Source of the DNA: an uncultured Clostridia bacterium
Lineage (GTDB): Bacteria; Bacillota; Clostridia; Christensenellales; Aristaeellaceae
Direction of reading: 5' to 3'
Assembly: GCA_934647145.1 (NCBI GenBank)
Contig: CAKUFB010000017.1
Span: 1 to 20,825 of the forward strand
DNA length: 20,825 nt
Shown here: one piece after another, positions 7,787 through 15,277 of the stretch
Numbering within the stretch: the stretch's first letter is position 1
Layout of the letters: each line of letters starts with the position of its first letter
Notes under the pieces: model-generated
What the model saw: the letters and a program-made list of their open reading frames with translations, nothing else
Database searches by the model: none
Told to the model about the DNA's origin: nothing
Translations under genes and position numbers: made by a program

Positions 7787-7815
7787 ATTATATAAAGCTT
7801 TCACGCCCGTGTCAA
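7787..7815 (-). promoter_or_regulatory. Perfect-consensus sigma-A promoter of the EamA-kinase unit
   Basis: On the minus strand the sequence is TTGACA (complement of 7810-7815), 17 nt, then TATAAT (complement of 7787-7792). All twelve consensus bases match with ideal spacing. Transcription should start near 7780, leaving about 70 nt of leader before the EamA start. Confidence 0.88.
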
Positions 7816-8023
7816 GCGGAGAAATGCCCGCGCGGGAGAGATACTCTTTATGAGCATCCAAATCGGTTATTTCTCTGATGACGCAGCGAACTCACTGTAA
7901 CAAATATGCGTAAGTCTGCATAATACGACATCTCTGCAGGCACTAATGGGTCGGGCGGGGTGTTTTGCGGGAGCTGGAACAGGGGGCGGTTGCGATGTAT
8001 GTGTTTTTTTTGTAAACGCCATA
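7816..8023. other. Intergenic stretch without recognised gene
   Basis: About 200 bp lie between two divergent perfect promoters. Composition is mixed, less GC-rich than the genes in its left half, with a T8 run at 8004-8011. Only a short inverted repeat TATGC/GCATA (near 7900-7920) and a CCCGCGCGGG palindrome (near 7829) were seen. No ribosome site precedes any frame here, and no RNA family was recognised. Confidence 0.5.
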
Positions 8024-8052
8024 TTGACATACGAAGACTAATGGGCTATAAT
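8024..8052 (+). promoter_or_regulatory. Perfect-consensus sigma-A promoter of the propeller-ABC operon
   Basis: TTGACA (8024-8029), 17 nt, then TATAAT (8047-8052): all consensus positions match. Transcription should start near 8059, giving a leader of about 42 nt before the ATG at 8101. No operator-like palindrome was obvious around it, so strong basal expression is suggested. Confidence 0.88.
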
Positions 8053-8100
8053 ACCGGTAAAGAAGAGCTCATATTCACGAAAGGAATGGGGGTACCTGAG

Positions 8101-9036
8101 ATGAAAAGACTGAAAATACTGATCGTGATTCTGGCGCTTTCGCTGCTGAGCGCACCCAGCGCGTTCGCGGCCAAGGGTGAGTTCTTTGCATCCTCCGACC
8201 TTTTTTTATATTTTGTCGTCAATAATCAGGGACTGATGGAGCTGGATGAGGAGACCGGCGAAACCGTCATGTTCGACGAGTATGGGGAAAACATCCACAG
8301 CGTCGTATTGCTCGACAGCGGCGATCTCCTGCTGAACCTGGATCTGGGCATGCGCAGCGAAATCATCCGAACGGATCTGTTTGGCCATGAGGAGACGCTG
8401 TTTACGCTTTCTGATGTTGATGATCCGGAAAGCGGGTGGATCTATCACATGAGGCGGTTTGGCGACAAGATCTATGTCGCGCTATCCGGAGGAACAATCT
8501 ACGAAATGGATCAGGACGGCTCGCACAGGCGGAAGCTGACGGACGACGGTTACCTGTTCGATTTTACCGTCCTCGGAACGGATCTGTATTTCTGCGACGG
8601 CACGGCGCTGTACCGACTCGACCTTCAGCAGGAGGACAGCGAACCGCAGGTCGTAGTGAACGAGATCGTGGACGCCGTGGAGGTATACGACGGCGAAATC
8701 TACTTCACTTACGGCAAGAACAGGGCGCTGTGCAGGCTGGGCGAGGGAGAAAACCAGGCGATTGAGCTGATTCCTGAAAACGTCAGCGATTTCACGCTGT
8801 ACTATGGCGGGAAGAGGGTGGCGTACATCAGCCGGGGAGATTGGAAGCTCAGGATTTTCGACCTGGAAGCGGGCAGCGAGCTGATGCGGTTCGACGTGTG
8901 GTGCAGCGATCTTGCCGCGGACGGCGACACGCTTTACTTCAAGACGATTGAGGAGGAGGGCAAAAACAAGGATCAGAAGTACTCCGTTTTCAAGCTGGCC
9001 GATGACGGCACGGCGATACCGATTGGAGGGAATTGA
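8101..9036 (+). CDS. Secreted beta-propeller-like protein (DUF5050-like), 311 aa
   Basis: An N-terminal signal peptide (MKRLKILIVILALSLLS, cleavage expected after SAFA, residues 20-23, with no lipobox Cys) is followed by about 285 residues of repeated short blades. Examples are GDKIYVALSGGTIYEMDQDG (121-140), GTDLYFCDGTALYRLD (159-174), YDGEIYFTYGKNRALCRL (196-213) and DGDTLYF (274-280). The pattern, a polar turn then a YF/YV strand every 35-45 residues, suggests a six- or seven-blade propeller of the DUF5050/TolB-like kind. It would act outside the membrane. It is the first gene of an operon with an ABC ATPase and two permeases, so it may be an extracytoplasmic partner. The longer frame start at 7960 crosses the promoter; the ATG at 8101 follows a GGGGG ribosome site. 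Function unknown. Confidence 0.75.
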   Translation: MKRLKILIVILALSLLSAPSAFAAKGEFFASSDLFLYFVVNNQGLMELDEETGETVMFDEYGENIHSVVLLDSGDLLLNLDLGMRSEIIRTDLFGHEETLFTLSDVDDPESGWIYHMRRFGDKIYVALSGGTIYEMDQDGSHRRKLTDDGYLFDFTVLGTDLYFCDGTALYRLDLQQEDSEPQVVVNEIVDAVEVYDGEIYFTYGKNRALCRLGEGENQAIELIPENVSDFTLYYGGKRVAYISRGDWKLRIFDLEAGSELMRFDVWCSDLAADGDTLYFKTIEEEGKNKDQKYSVFKLADDGTAIPIGGN

Positions 9037-9037
9037 C

Positions 9038-9892
9038 ATGCTCCGGTGTGAAGGCCTGACGAAGAAATACGGCAAAACCACGGCGCTCAACCAGTTTTCG
9101 CTTGAGTTCAGGAACGGAATCTATGGGGTGCTCGGGCCGAACGGCGCGGGGAAGACCACGCTGTTTCGCCTGGTCGCCGGGATTCTCGCGCCGACGGAGG
9201 GCTGCGTCCGGTGGAACGATACGGAGATTCACCGGCTCGGCGGCGAGTATCGCGCCAAATTGGGCGTGCTTCCTCAGCGCGTCCCCTGCTATCCCTGGAT
9301 GAAGGGCGCGGAGTACCTGGCGTACATGCACGACATGAAGGGACTGCCCGCGCACAGCCGGAAGGCGGATGTGGAAGCGACGCTTAAAAAAGTGGAGCTC
9401 TGGGACGACGCGCAGAAAAAGATCCGCGCCTATTCGGGCGGCATGAGACAGCGGCTGGGGATCGCGCAGGCCATTCTCGGCAGCCCCCGGCTCATGCTGC
9501 TGGACGAGCCCACCGCGGGACTTGACCCCCGGCAAAGGGTGATTTTCAAGAACATCGTGCGGGAGATGGCGCAGGACAGCATCGTGATCCTGTGTACCCA
9601 CATCATATCCGACCTGACCTCCCTCGCGGAGCAGATCCTCATCCTGCAAAGCGGCCGCCTGATCGAGCACGGCCAGCCGGACGAGCTGCTTGCCCGGCTG
9701 GAGGGGAAGACCTGGTGGATTCCCGAATCCGAAGACTGCATGCTCAAGTACCCGGACGCGACGCGGGTACTGCTGGAGGGAAAGGCCGGGCTGAAAATCC
9801 TGGGCAGCATAGGAGACGACCCGCTCGCGCGCCCGCTGGAGCCGACACTGGAGGATCTGTATCAGTTCCATTTCAAGGAGGCGTCGCAATGA
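9038..9892 (+). CDS. ABC transporter ATP-binding protein (ABC-2 type), 284 aa
   Basis: This is a complete nucleotide-binding domain: Walker A GPNGAGKT (33-40), Q-loop Q80, signature YSGGMRQRL (132-140), Walker B LMLLDEP (152-158), D-loop GLDP and H-loop His188. A C-terminal tail of about 70 residues ends in EPTLEDLYQFHF, as in many ABC-2 exporters. It powers the two permeases downstream from the cytoplasmic side. TGGAGGG lies 7 nt before the ATG, and the start is 1 nt after the propeller gene's stop. Its stop overlaps the next ATG by 4 nt. Substrate unknown. Confidence 0.95.
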   Translation: MLRCEGLTKKYGKTTALNQFSLEFRNGIYGVLGPNGAGKTTLFRLVAGILAPTEGCVRWNDTEIHRLGGEYRAKLGVLPQRVPCYPWMKGAEYLAYMHDMKGLPAHSRKADVEATLKKVELWDDAQKKIRAYSGGMRQRLGIAQAILGSPRLMLLDEPTAGLDPRQRVIFKNIVREMAQDSIVILCTHIISDLTSLAEQILILQSGRLIEHGQPDELLARLEGKTWWIPESEDCMLKYPDATRVLLEGKAGLKILGSIGDDPLARPLEPTLEDLYQFHFKEASQ

Positions 9893-11049
9893 GGCATGAG
9901 CTGAAGAAAATCTGGCGTCCCGTCAACGTGCTGGTCTGCCTGATTCTCCTGGCAGGCATGCTGTGGACGCTGTATGCGCACATGTATAAGGGCGCGCCGT
10001 TCATTCGAAAGGGCATGATCAGGGCATGGGACGCTGTGCTGGACGAGCCGGAGCCCGCCCGCTTCGTGCAGGCGCAGTATGAAGCGATCGACGGCGATCT
10101 GGAAGAGCTGCAGATGCAGTACCTGATGGCCGAATCCGAGGAGGAACGGCAGGCAATCAAGGCAAAGATTCATCAAATCGAGAAGGAAGGCGGTCAATAC
10201 ACCGGCAGCCTCCCCTTTGACCTGCTGGTCTTGTCCCGGATTCAGAGAAGGCTGGAGCACATCGACGCGCTGAGCGGGGAGTGGGAGAGCGAGCGGACGA
10301 TTCTTCAGCGGACGATCAAGCGAAAGCAGCTCGTGGGCGCGCAGGCGGCTGAATTGAACAGGCGGTGTCAGAGGTACGCCGCGCTTTCCGTGCCCGCCGG
10401 TACAAACCTTGATCCCTACGAGGATTTTGCGGAGTGGAACACCCGATACGCCTACGTGATTCTGCTTGCCGTCATCTGGGTTGTCGCGCAGAGCATTCCG
10501 GTGGAAGAGAAAACCGGCATGGGCGATCTGATTCGCGCGGTCGCCAGGACTCCGGGAAGCACCGCGCTGTGCAAGGCGCTGGCGGGCTGCCTCAGCGCCT
10601 GCCTCGTCGTATCGGTTCAGTTTATCTGCGGCCTGGGGCTCGCGGTCTATATGGCCGGGAATACAGAGGGCCTGAGGACGGGGATTCAGGCGATGTACGC
10701 GCTGGGCGTATGCTGCTGGGACATGCCGGTCTATGGACTGCTCCTCCTGCAATACGCCGCTCAATGCGCGCTGGCCGTCTTTGCGGCCGGACTGACCCTG
10801 TGCCTGACGACGTTTATTCAGGATGAGTGGATGTCAATTCCCGTCGCGGCGCTCCTCTTACTGCTCCCCAATCTGTTATATATCCTGTGCCCCGGAGCGA
10901 AGGGACTGGACATAGCGTCGATTTTCGGCGTGATGGCGCCGGCATCCTCCAATTCGGCCCGCACGGGAGTCTACGCCGCCGCCGCACTGGCGGCCTGTAT
11001 CGCGCTGTCGGGATGCACCATATGGCGCTTTGTGAGGAGAAGATCATGA
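9889..11049 (+). CDS. ABC-2-type permease subunit with large extracytoplasmic insert, 386 aa
   Basis: A short cytoplasmic start (MRHELKKIWRPVN) leads to a first membrane helix (about 13-30). A hydrophilic, helix-rich segment of roughly 155 residues follows (31-185), probably outside. Then come about six helices (about 188-204, 229-256, 267-285, 286-310, 314-334, 360-382). The loop EEKTGMGDLIRAVARTPGST after the second helix is the ABC-2 signature that faces the ATPase. The start overlaps the ATPase stop (ATGA) with AAGGAGG 7 nt upstream. It shares its opening ELKK-x-x-RPV pattern with the next permease, so the pair are probably paralogous partners. Confidence 0.85.
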   Translation: MRHELKKIWRPVNVLVCLILLAGMLWTLYAHMYKGAPFIRKGMIRAWDAVLDEPEPARFVQAQYEAIDGDLEELQMQYLMAESEEERQAIKAKIHQIEKEGGQYTGSLPFDLLVLSRIQRRLEHIDALSGEWESERTILQRTIKRKQLVGAQAAELNRRCQRYAALSVPAGTNLDPYEDFAEWNTRYAYVILLAVIWVVAQSIPVEEKTGMGDLIRAVARTPGSTALCKALAGCLSACLVVSVQFICGLGLAVYMAGNTEGLRTGIQAMYALGVCCWDMPVYGLLLLQYAAQCALAVFAAGLTLCLTTFIQDEWMSIPVAALLLLLPNLLYILCPGAKGLDIASIFGVMAPASSNSARTGVYAAAALAACIALSGCTIWRFVRRRS

Positions 11050-11924
11050 TCGGCTATGAACTGAAGAAGCTGGCAAGAAGGCCGGTCTTTCTGCTGGTGC
11101 TGCTGTGCGTGCTGGGCTTCAAGGCAGCGTACACCCTGTCGGAGCTTTCGGACATACGCCCGGAGGCCGGGTATGTCGCGCTGGTCAGGGAGTATTCCGC
11201 GTATCCGCTCGACGAAGCCGAGCGCAGAATACAGATTGACGCCGCGGATGCGAAAGAAAGTTATTTCAGAGACTATGAATCAGAGTATAACGAGGGAAAG
11301 CTGACGATCGAGGAATTCCGCGCGTTTCAGCGCGAGTACTCTGCGCGCGCCGCCCGGTACAGCGCAACGCGGAGCGTGCTGGCGCAGGTGGAGCGGCTGA
11401 CGTCGCTTGAAAACGGCGATTCCGGCGCGGCCGGCCTGGGAATCCGGGTGATCGACGAGACGGGATGGCTGCTGGCGGGCAAACTGAGCGCTATCTGGCT
11501 GTGTCCGCTTATCCTCGTATTCGTCGCGGTGGCGATCCTGTGCGAATGGCATGACGACGAGATGTACGACCTGCTGCGAACGACGTCAAACGGTATCCGG
11601 CGATCGATGCGGGTCAAAATGAGCCTGTGCATGGGGATTATGCTGATCGTCTCGCTGATTGACGCCTCCAGTACGTACCTCATCCCGCGGCTTCTGTACG
11701 GCCTGGACTGCCCGGACGCGGCCGTTCAGAGCGTGTCCCTGTATGCGAAGCTCACCGACTGCCTGACCCTCAAAGCCTATGCGCTGAGGCGTATTTTCGC
11801 TGGAATCGCGGCGGATATGGCGGTCGGCCTTGCCTGGGTGGGCGTCGCGCTGGCCGCAAAGAAATCCTACAGAACCACCGGAATACTGCTCGCGCTGGCG
11901 CTTCTGGTCATGCTCGTCAGATAG
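11046..11924 (+). CDS. Second ABC-2-type permease subunit, shorter, 292 aa
   Basis: It starts MIGYELKKLARRPVF like its neighbour. A first membrane helix (12-30) precedes a hydrophilic, mostly helical outer segment of about 115 residues (31-145), then helices near 146-166, 193-215, 250-271 and 277-291. The loop CEWHDDEMYDLLRTTSNG matches the ABC-2 loop of its partner. It ends immediately after the last hydrophobic run, whereas its partner has one more helix and a basic tail, so it may be a naturally short form or a truncated one. The ATGA overlap with the previous gene and GAGGAGA ahead of the ATG support coupled translation. No clear terminator follows. Confidence 0.8.
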   Translation: MIGYELKKLARRPVFLLVLLCVLGFKAAYTLSELSDIRPEAGYVALVREYSAYPLDEAERRIQIDAADAKESYFRDYESEYNEGKLTIEEFRAFQREYSARAARYSATRSVLAQVERLTSLENGDSGAAGLGIRVIDETGWLLAGKLSAIWLCPLILVFVAVAILCEWHDDEMYDLLRTTSNGIRRSMRVKMSLCMGIMLIVSLIDASSTYLIPRLLYGLDCPDAAVQSVSLYAKLTDCLTLKAYALRRIFAGIAADMAVGLAWVGVALAAKKSYRTTGILLALALLVMLVR

Positions 11925-12221
11925 CGGGTAATGCGCGGAATGGGGCGAGGCGTATCGACGAGAAGGATATCAGCGTCTGCATTTATATGGCTATCGACGA
12001 TTTTACAGGCATGGAGGATATGTATTTTTCATGACCGGGTTTTGTTTTGTAACCGATGTAGTTGTCAAACAGCAGAGGCTCAGCCGGTGCCTGCAGAGAA
12101 GCCGGGCGAGCTTGTGCGGAGCAAAAAAGGCGCCTTTCTTTCATCGTCAAGTACGTAATTATGACCTCGTTGGGATTTTGCTGCGACGGCAGCGAAGAAG
12201 GAATAATTCGATGCAAGTGGG
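11925..12221. other. Non-coding, degenerate-looking stretch after the ABC operon
   Basis: About 300 bp, less GC-rich than the genes on either side, with no frame that has both a ribosome site and normal codon use. In the frame of 11924-12034 there is a 36-codon open run containing protein-like text (DEKDISVCIYMAIDDFTGME) with no usable start, a possible relic. A 12-bp palindrome AAAGGCGCCTTT lies near 12127. No terminator for the ABC operon was found. Confidence 0.45.
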
Positions 12222-12260
12222 CAAAAAATAAGGGCGCATCTGTAAATCAGATGTGCCCTT
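12222..12260 (-). terminator. Intrinsic terminator reading on the minus strand
   Basis: A 13-bp stem with one G-U pair (arms 12230-12242 and 12248-12260, AAGGGCGCATCTG / CAGATGTGCCCTT) has a 5-nt loop. On the minus strand it is followed by ATTTTTTG, a good U tract. On the plus strand only ACTCAC follows, so it works on the minus strand. No protein gene lies upstream of it in that direction. Confidence 0.75.
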
Positions 12261-12387
12261 ACTCACTAACCCGTTTCGGGCGTTCGTCTGCCACATCGAA
12301 GCCCTTTCTCAAAAACGGTGCAGCAGGAGAAGAGCTGTGCGAGAAGAATGCCTTAATTATCGATATGTTCCTGAATTCTTACGAGGA
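12222..12387 (-). ncRNA. Candidate small RNA, about 165 nt, no family recognised
   Basis: A minus-strand promoter (12394-12422) and a strong minus-strand terminator (12222-12260) bracket about 165 nt containing no frame with a standard start and a ribosome site. The predicted RNA can form a 5' hairpin (GTTCCT / AGGAAC), a small CCCG-AAA-CGGG hairpin and the terminator stem. It does not match tmRNA, SRP RNA, RNase P or 6S RNA in any way I can see. It could also be a leftover leader or a decayed gene end: one frame is open for about 43 codons up to a TAA beside the terminator. Confidence 0.4.
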
Positions 12388-12393
12388 ACCGGA

Positions 12394-12422
12394 ATTATTA
12401 CAAAATTAATCTGGTTTCTCAA
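12394..12422 (-). promoter_or_regulatory. Minus-strand promoter for the candidate small RNA
   Basis: TTGAGA (complement of 12417-12422), 17 nt, then AATAAT (complement of 12394-12399). Each hexamer matches the sigma-A consensus in 5 of 6 positions with ideal spacing. The region is AT-rich, so chance matches are more likely than elsewhere. Confidence 0.45.
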
Positions 12423-12441
12423 AGAAAGTTCATAAAAGCAC

Positions 12442-12470
12442 TTTTCAAGAGGCGAAAAAGCGGGTATAAT
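12442..12470 (+). promoter_or_regulatory. Sigma-A promoter of ftsA-ftsZ
   Basis: TTTTCA (12442-12447) and a perfect TATAAT (12465-12470) are 17 nt apart. The expected start near 12477 leaves a leader of about 65 nt carrying a stable hairpin before the ftsA ATG. Confidence 0.65.
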
Positions 12471-12496
12471 AGAGAATATGAATGAGTGTATGCACT

Positions 12497-12518
12497 CGGA
12501 GGGCCGGCAGGCCTTCCG
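12497..12518 (+). promoter_or_regulatory. Hairpin in the ftsA leader
   Basis: A 9-bp stem with one G-U pair, CGGAGGGCC / GGCCTTCCG (12497-12505 and 12510-12518), has a GGCA loop. It sits between the predicted transcription start and the ribosome site GAGGG (12529-12533). There is no U tract, so it is not a terminator. It may affect stability or translation. Confidence 0.45.
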
Positions 12519-12541
12519 AAGAACAAGCGAGGGATATTCCA

Positions 12542-13756
12542 ATGAAGACAGTAGCAGCGGCTATTGAATTCGGCACCTCGAAGATCACGACGCTGATCGC
12601 CGAAAACAGCGGCTACAACCGCTGCGACATCATCGGTTCGGGCACGGTGCCGTACGCCGGGTATACCGGCGGAGTGTGGAACGAACCGGAAAGGCTGCGC
12701 GAGGCGGTCGAGGCGTCGATCCACGCCGCCGAGGTCGAGGCCAGGCGCAGCGTGAAGGAAATCTACGTGGGCGTGCCCTGCGAGAACATTCACGTGTGCA
12801 CCGCGATCGGGCAGGCGGACGTGGCGGGCGAGGATCACCGGATCATCGACGAGGATCTGGATCGGGTGATGGACGACGCGGCGGATCAGCTGCACCTGGA
12901 TCAGATGGGCGGAAACGTGCTGCACAGAAGCCCCGCCTGGTTCAGCGTGGACGGCGGCAAGCACACGATGCGTCTGATCAATACGAGCGGACGCACGGTC
13001 ACGGCGCTGGTCTCCTTTATCGTGGCCGACCCGGATTTCATCGACGACGTGCGGCTGCTGCTGGGTCAGCTGGGGGTGACGGTCAACGCGTTTATGTCCC
13101 CGACCCTGGGCACGGCGACGCTGCTGATGTCCTATGAGGAGCGCGACAGGACGCCCGTGCTGATCGACGTGGGATACCTCAACACCGAGGTTTCGGTCAT
13201 CGAGGGCGACGCGATCACCTACCACGCGGTGCTGCCCGAGGGCGGCGGGGACATTACGGCCGCGCTGGCCGAGACGCTGGAGATCGACATGAAGGAGGCC
13301 GAGGCGCTCAAGCGGGATTATATCTTCAAGCCCGACGAGTTCGACGCGCCCGGCGACCCGCAGGTGCGCTTCGCGGACGGCTCGGTGGTCACATTCCCGT
13401 ATGACTTCGTGGCCAGCACCGTCGAGCTTGTCACCGATCAGCTGGTGCAGGACATCGAGCTGACGCTGCGCGACGCGGGCGAGTGCGTTTTGCCCAAATC
13501 GCAGATTTACCTGACCGGCGGCGGGCTGATCAACATGCGCGGCGTGCGGGAATACCTGGCCGACAAGCTGGGCAGAGGCGTGAAAATTCCCACGCTGCGC
13601 GCGGCCAGACTGAACAATCACCGCTTCGCGAGCTGCCTGGGGCTGATGGATCAGGTGTTCGACGCGGTGGAACAGCAGACGGCGCTCGACGAGGAAAAGG
13701 GCGCGTCCAGGCTGGAAGGCCTGAAAAACATGTTCCGCAAACGAACCAATGAGTGA
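12542..13756 (+). CDS. ftsA: FtsA-family cell-division protein, divergent, 404 aa
   Basis: This is an actin-fold protein. It has a phosphate-1 motif (IEFGTSKITTLIAE, 8-21), an SHS2-type 1C domain (about 70-165), a phosphate-2 region (VLIDVGYLNTEVSVIEG, 206-222), an adenosine motif (YLTGGGLINMRG, 323-334) and a C-terminal basic amphipathic helix (LEGLKNMFRKR, 391-401) suited to membrane binding. FtsA tethers FtsZ to the membrane and starts the divisome. The phosphate-2 loop is unusual: the common DIGGGT form is replaced by DVGYLNT. ATG at 12542 is chosen for GAGGG 8 nt upstream; a start at 12482 would translate the leader hairpin. ftsZ follows 26 nt later, which supports the assignment. Confidence 0.88.
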   Translation: MKTVAAAIEFGTSKITTLIAENSGYNRCDIIGSGTVPYAGYTGGVWNEPERLREAVEASIHAAEVEARRSVKEIYVGVPCENIHVCTAIGQADVAGEDHRIIDEDLDRVMDDAADQLHLDQMGGNVLHRSPAWFSVDGGKHTMRLINTSGRTVTALVSFIVADPDFIDDVRLLLGQLGVTVNAFMSPTLGTATLLMSYEERDRTPVLIDVGYLNTEVSVIEGDAITYHAVLPEGGGDITAALAETLEIDMKEAEALKRDYIFKPDEFDAPGDPQVRFADGSVVTFPYDFVASTVELVTDQLVQDIELTLRDAGECVLPKSQIYLTGGGLINMRGVREYLADKLGRGVKIPTLRAARLNNHRFASCLGLMDQVFDAVEQQTALDEEKGASRLEGLKNMFRKRTNE

Positions 13757-13782
13757 AGATTAAGTAGACGGGGGGATGTCTT

Positions 13783-15201
13783 GTGCCTATCGAATTTGAT
13801 AATACGGAAGTAAACAGCTTTGCTCAGATTAAGGTGGTTGGCGTGGGCGGCGCCGGCACCAACGCGGTCAACCGCATGGTGGAGGCCGGGATTCAGGGCG
13901 TGGAGTTCATCGCCATCAACACCGACCGCCAGGCGCTGAACCTGTCCAAGGCTCCGACCAAGCTGCAGATCGGCGAGAAGATCACCAAGGGCCTGGGCGC
14001 GGGCGCGAAGCCCGACGTGGGCCAGCAGGCGGCCGAGGAGAGCCGCGAGGACATTACGAATCTCATCAAGGGCGCGGATCTGGTGTTCGTGACCTGCGGC
14101 ATGGGCGGCGGCACCGGCACGGGCGCGGCTCCGGTCATCGCGGGCATCGCGCGCGACATGGGCATACTGACCATCGGCGTGGTGTCCAAGCCCTTCGTCT
14201 TTGAGGGCAAGCAGCGCATGCGCAACGCCGAAAACGGCATTGAGCAGCTCAAGCAGCGGGTGGACACGCTGGTCGTGGTGCCCAACGAGCGGTTGCTGCA
14301 GGTCGTGACCAAGGCGACCTCGATCACCGAGGCCTTCCGCCAGGCAGACGACACGCTGCGCCAGGGCATTCAGGGCATTTCCGACCTGATCGCCGTGCCC
14401 AACCTGATCAACCTGGACTTCGCCGACGTGCGCACGGTCATGCAGTGCGGCGGGCTGGCGCACATGGGCATCGGCGTGGGCAAGGGCGAGAGCCGCATCG
14501 TGGACGCGGCCACCCAGGCCATCAGCAGCCCGATGCTGGAGACCTCGATCGACGGCGCACGCGCGGTGCTGATCAACATCACCGGCGGCAAGGATACCTC
14601 CATCCTGGACATCAACGAGGCCACGCAGAAGATCACCCAGGCGGCCGATCCGGACGCGAACATCATCTTCGGCGCGGGCATCGACGAGTCGCTCGAGGAC
14701 GAGGTACACGTCACCGTCATCGCGACCGGTTTCGACCGCGAAACGCACACGAACGTGCGCCCCAGCGTGATGGCCAGCGAGCGTCCGGCGACCGTGGAGC
14801 GCCCGGTCGTGGATCGTCCGGTCGTGGATCGCCCGGTCGCGCAGCAGGCGCCCGTCGAGCAGCACCCGGTACACACCGAGGGGCCTGAGCTGCCCTCGTT
14901 CGTGAACGATTCGCCGCGCTACGTCAGGCCTGAGCGCGAGGAAAGGCCCTCGCTGTACGGCGAGCGCGCCACCTTCAACCCGAACCAGCAGCCGCGCTAC
15001 ACCCAGTATCGCCCCGAGCAGCAGGCCGCGCCTCAGCAGCGCGCCCCGCAGCAGGCGCCGCAGCGCCCCGCGCGCGACGACTTCTATTCGGAGGATCCCT
15101 TCGAGGAGGACGGCGCGGATACGCAGCAGCAGCCTCAGGAGCGCCCCCGCCGCGGCTTTACACCGGATATTCCCGGCTTCCTGCGCAACCGGCGCAAGTG
15201 A
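13783..15201 (+). CDS. ftsZ: Cell division protein FtsZ, 472 aa
   Basis: This is the tubulin-like GTPase that forms the division ring in the cytoplasm. It shows N-terminal VVGVGGAGTNAVNRM (18-32), the tubulin signature GGGTGTGAAP (108-117) and the T7 synergy loop NLDFADV (210-216). The conserved core ends near residue 320. A linker of about 135 residues, rich in Pro, Gln and Arg, carries short VVDRP repeats from residue 337. The conserved tail TPDIPGFLRNRRK (460-472), which binds FtsA, is present. The start is GTG (13783-13785) with a GGGGG ribosome site. The linker makes it longer than the usual 350-420 residues. It is in one operon with ftsA. Confidence 0.98.
   Translation: MPIEFDNTEVNSFAQIKVVGVGGAGTNAVNRMVEAGIQGVEFIAINTDRQALNLSKAPTKLQIGEKITKGLGAGAKPDVGQQAAEESREDITNLIKGADLVFVTCGMGGGTGTGAAPVIAGIARDMGILTIGVVSKPFVFEGKQRMRNAENGIEQLKQRVDTLVVVPNERLLQVVTKATSITEAFRQADDTLRQGIQGISDLIAVPNLINLDFADVRTVMQCGGLAHMGIGVGKGESRIVDAATQAISSPMLETSIDGARAVLINITGGKDTSILDINEATQKITQAADPDANIIFGAGIDESLEDEVHVTVIATGFDRETHTNVRPSVMASERPATVERPVVDRPVVDRPVAQQAPVEQHPVHTEGPELPSFVNDSPRYVRPEREERPSLYGERATFNPNQQPRYTQYRPEQQAAPQQRAPQQAPQRPARDDFYSEDPFEEDGADTQQQPQERPRRGFTPDIPGFLRNRRK
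14791..14835 (+). repeat. 15-nt tandem repeat in the ftsZ linker
   Basis: Three consecutive 15-nt units encode TVERP-VVDRP-VVDRP. The last two differ at one base. The repeat stays in frame and lies in the disordered linker, so changes in unit number would lengthen or shorten it without harm to the core. Confidence 0.8.
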
Positions 15202-15226
15202 ACCGCAGACTGAAGCATTCGATCAG

Positions 15227-15258
15227 GAAGCCTGAGACGCGTTGTCCCAGGCTTCTTT
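15227..15258 (+). terminator. Hairpin after ftsZ, probable terminator
   Basis: A 12-bp stem with one mismatch (GAAGCCTGAGAC 15227-15238, GTCCCAGGCTTC 15244-15255) has a GCGTT loop and only TTT after it. It begins 25 nt after the ftsZ stop and ends 19 nt before the next ATG. Termination may be partial, allowing read-through to the transglutaminase-like gene. Confidence 0.6.
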
Positions 15259-15277
15259 GCGATGGACGGAGGGAAAA

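Noticed and set aside
7848..8030. 60-codon minus-strand frame between the two perfect promoters
   Set aside because: No ribosome site, and it would start inside the plus-strand promoter.
7960..8100. 47-residue N-terminal extension of the propeller protein
   Set aside because: It lies upstream of and across the promoter; the start at 8101 gives a proper signal peptide.
12127..12142. AAAGGCGCCTTT palindrome as terminator of the ABC operon
   Set aside because: The palindrome leaves no room for a proper loop and the stem is short; it lies 200 bp from the operon end.
11983..12216. 77-codon minus-strand frame after the terminator at 12222
   Set aside because: Begins right after the minus-strand terminator, has no ribosome site and no recognisable motif.
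12062..12409. 115-codon plus-strand frame in the gap before ftsA
   Set aside because: No ribosome site, it runs through a terminator hairpin, is antisense to the candidate small RNA, and has no protein-family look.
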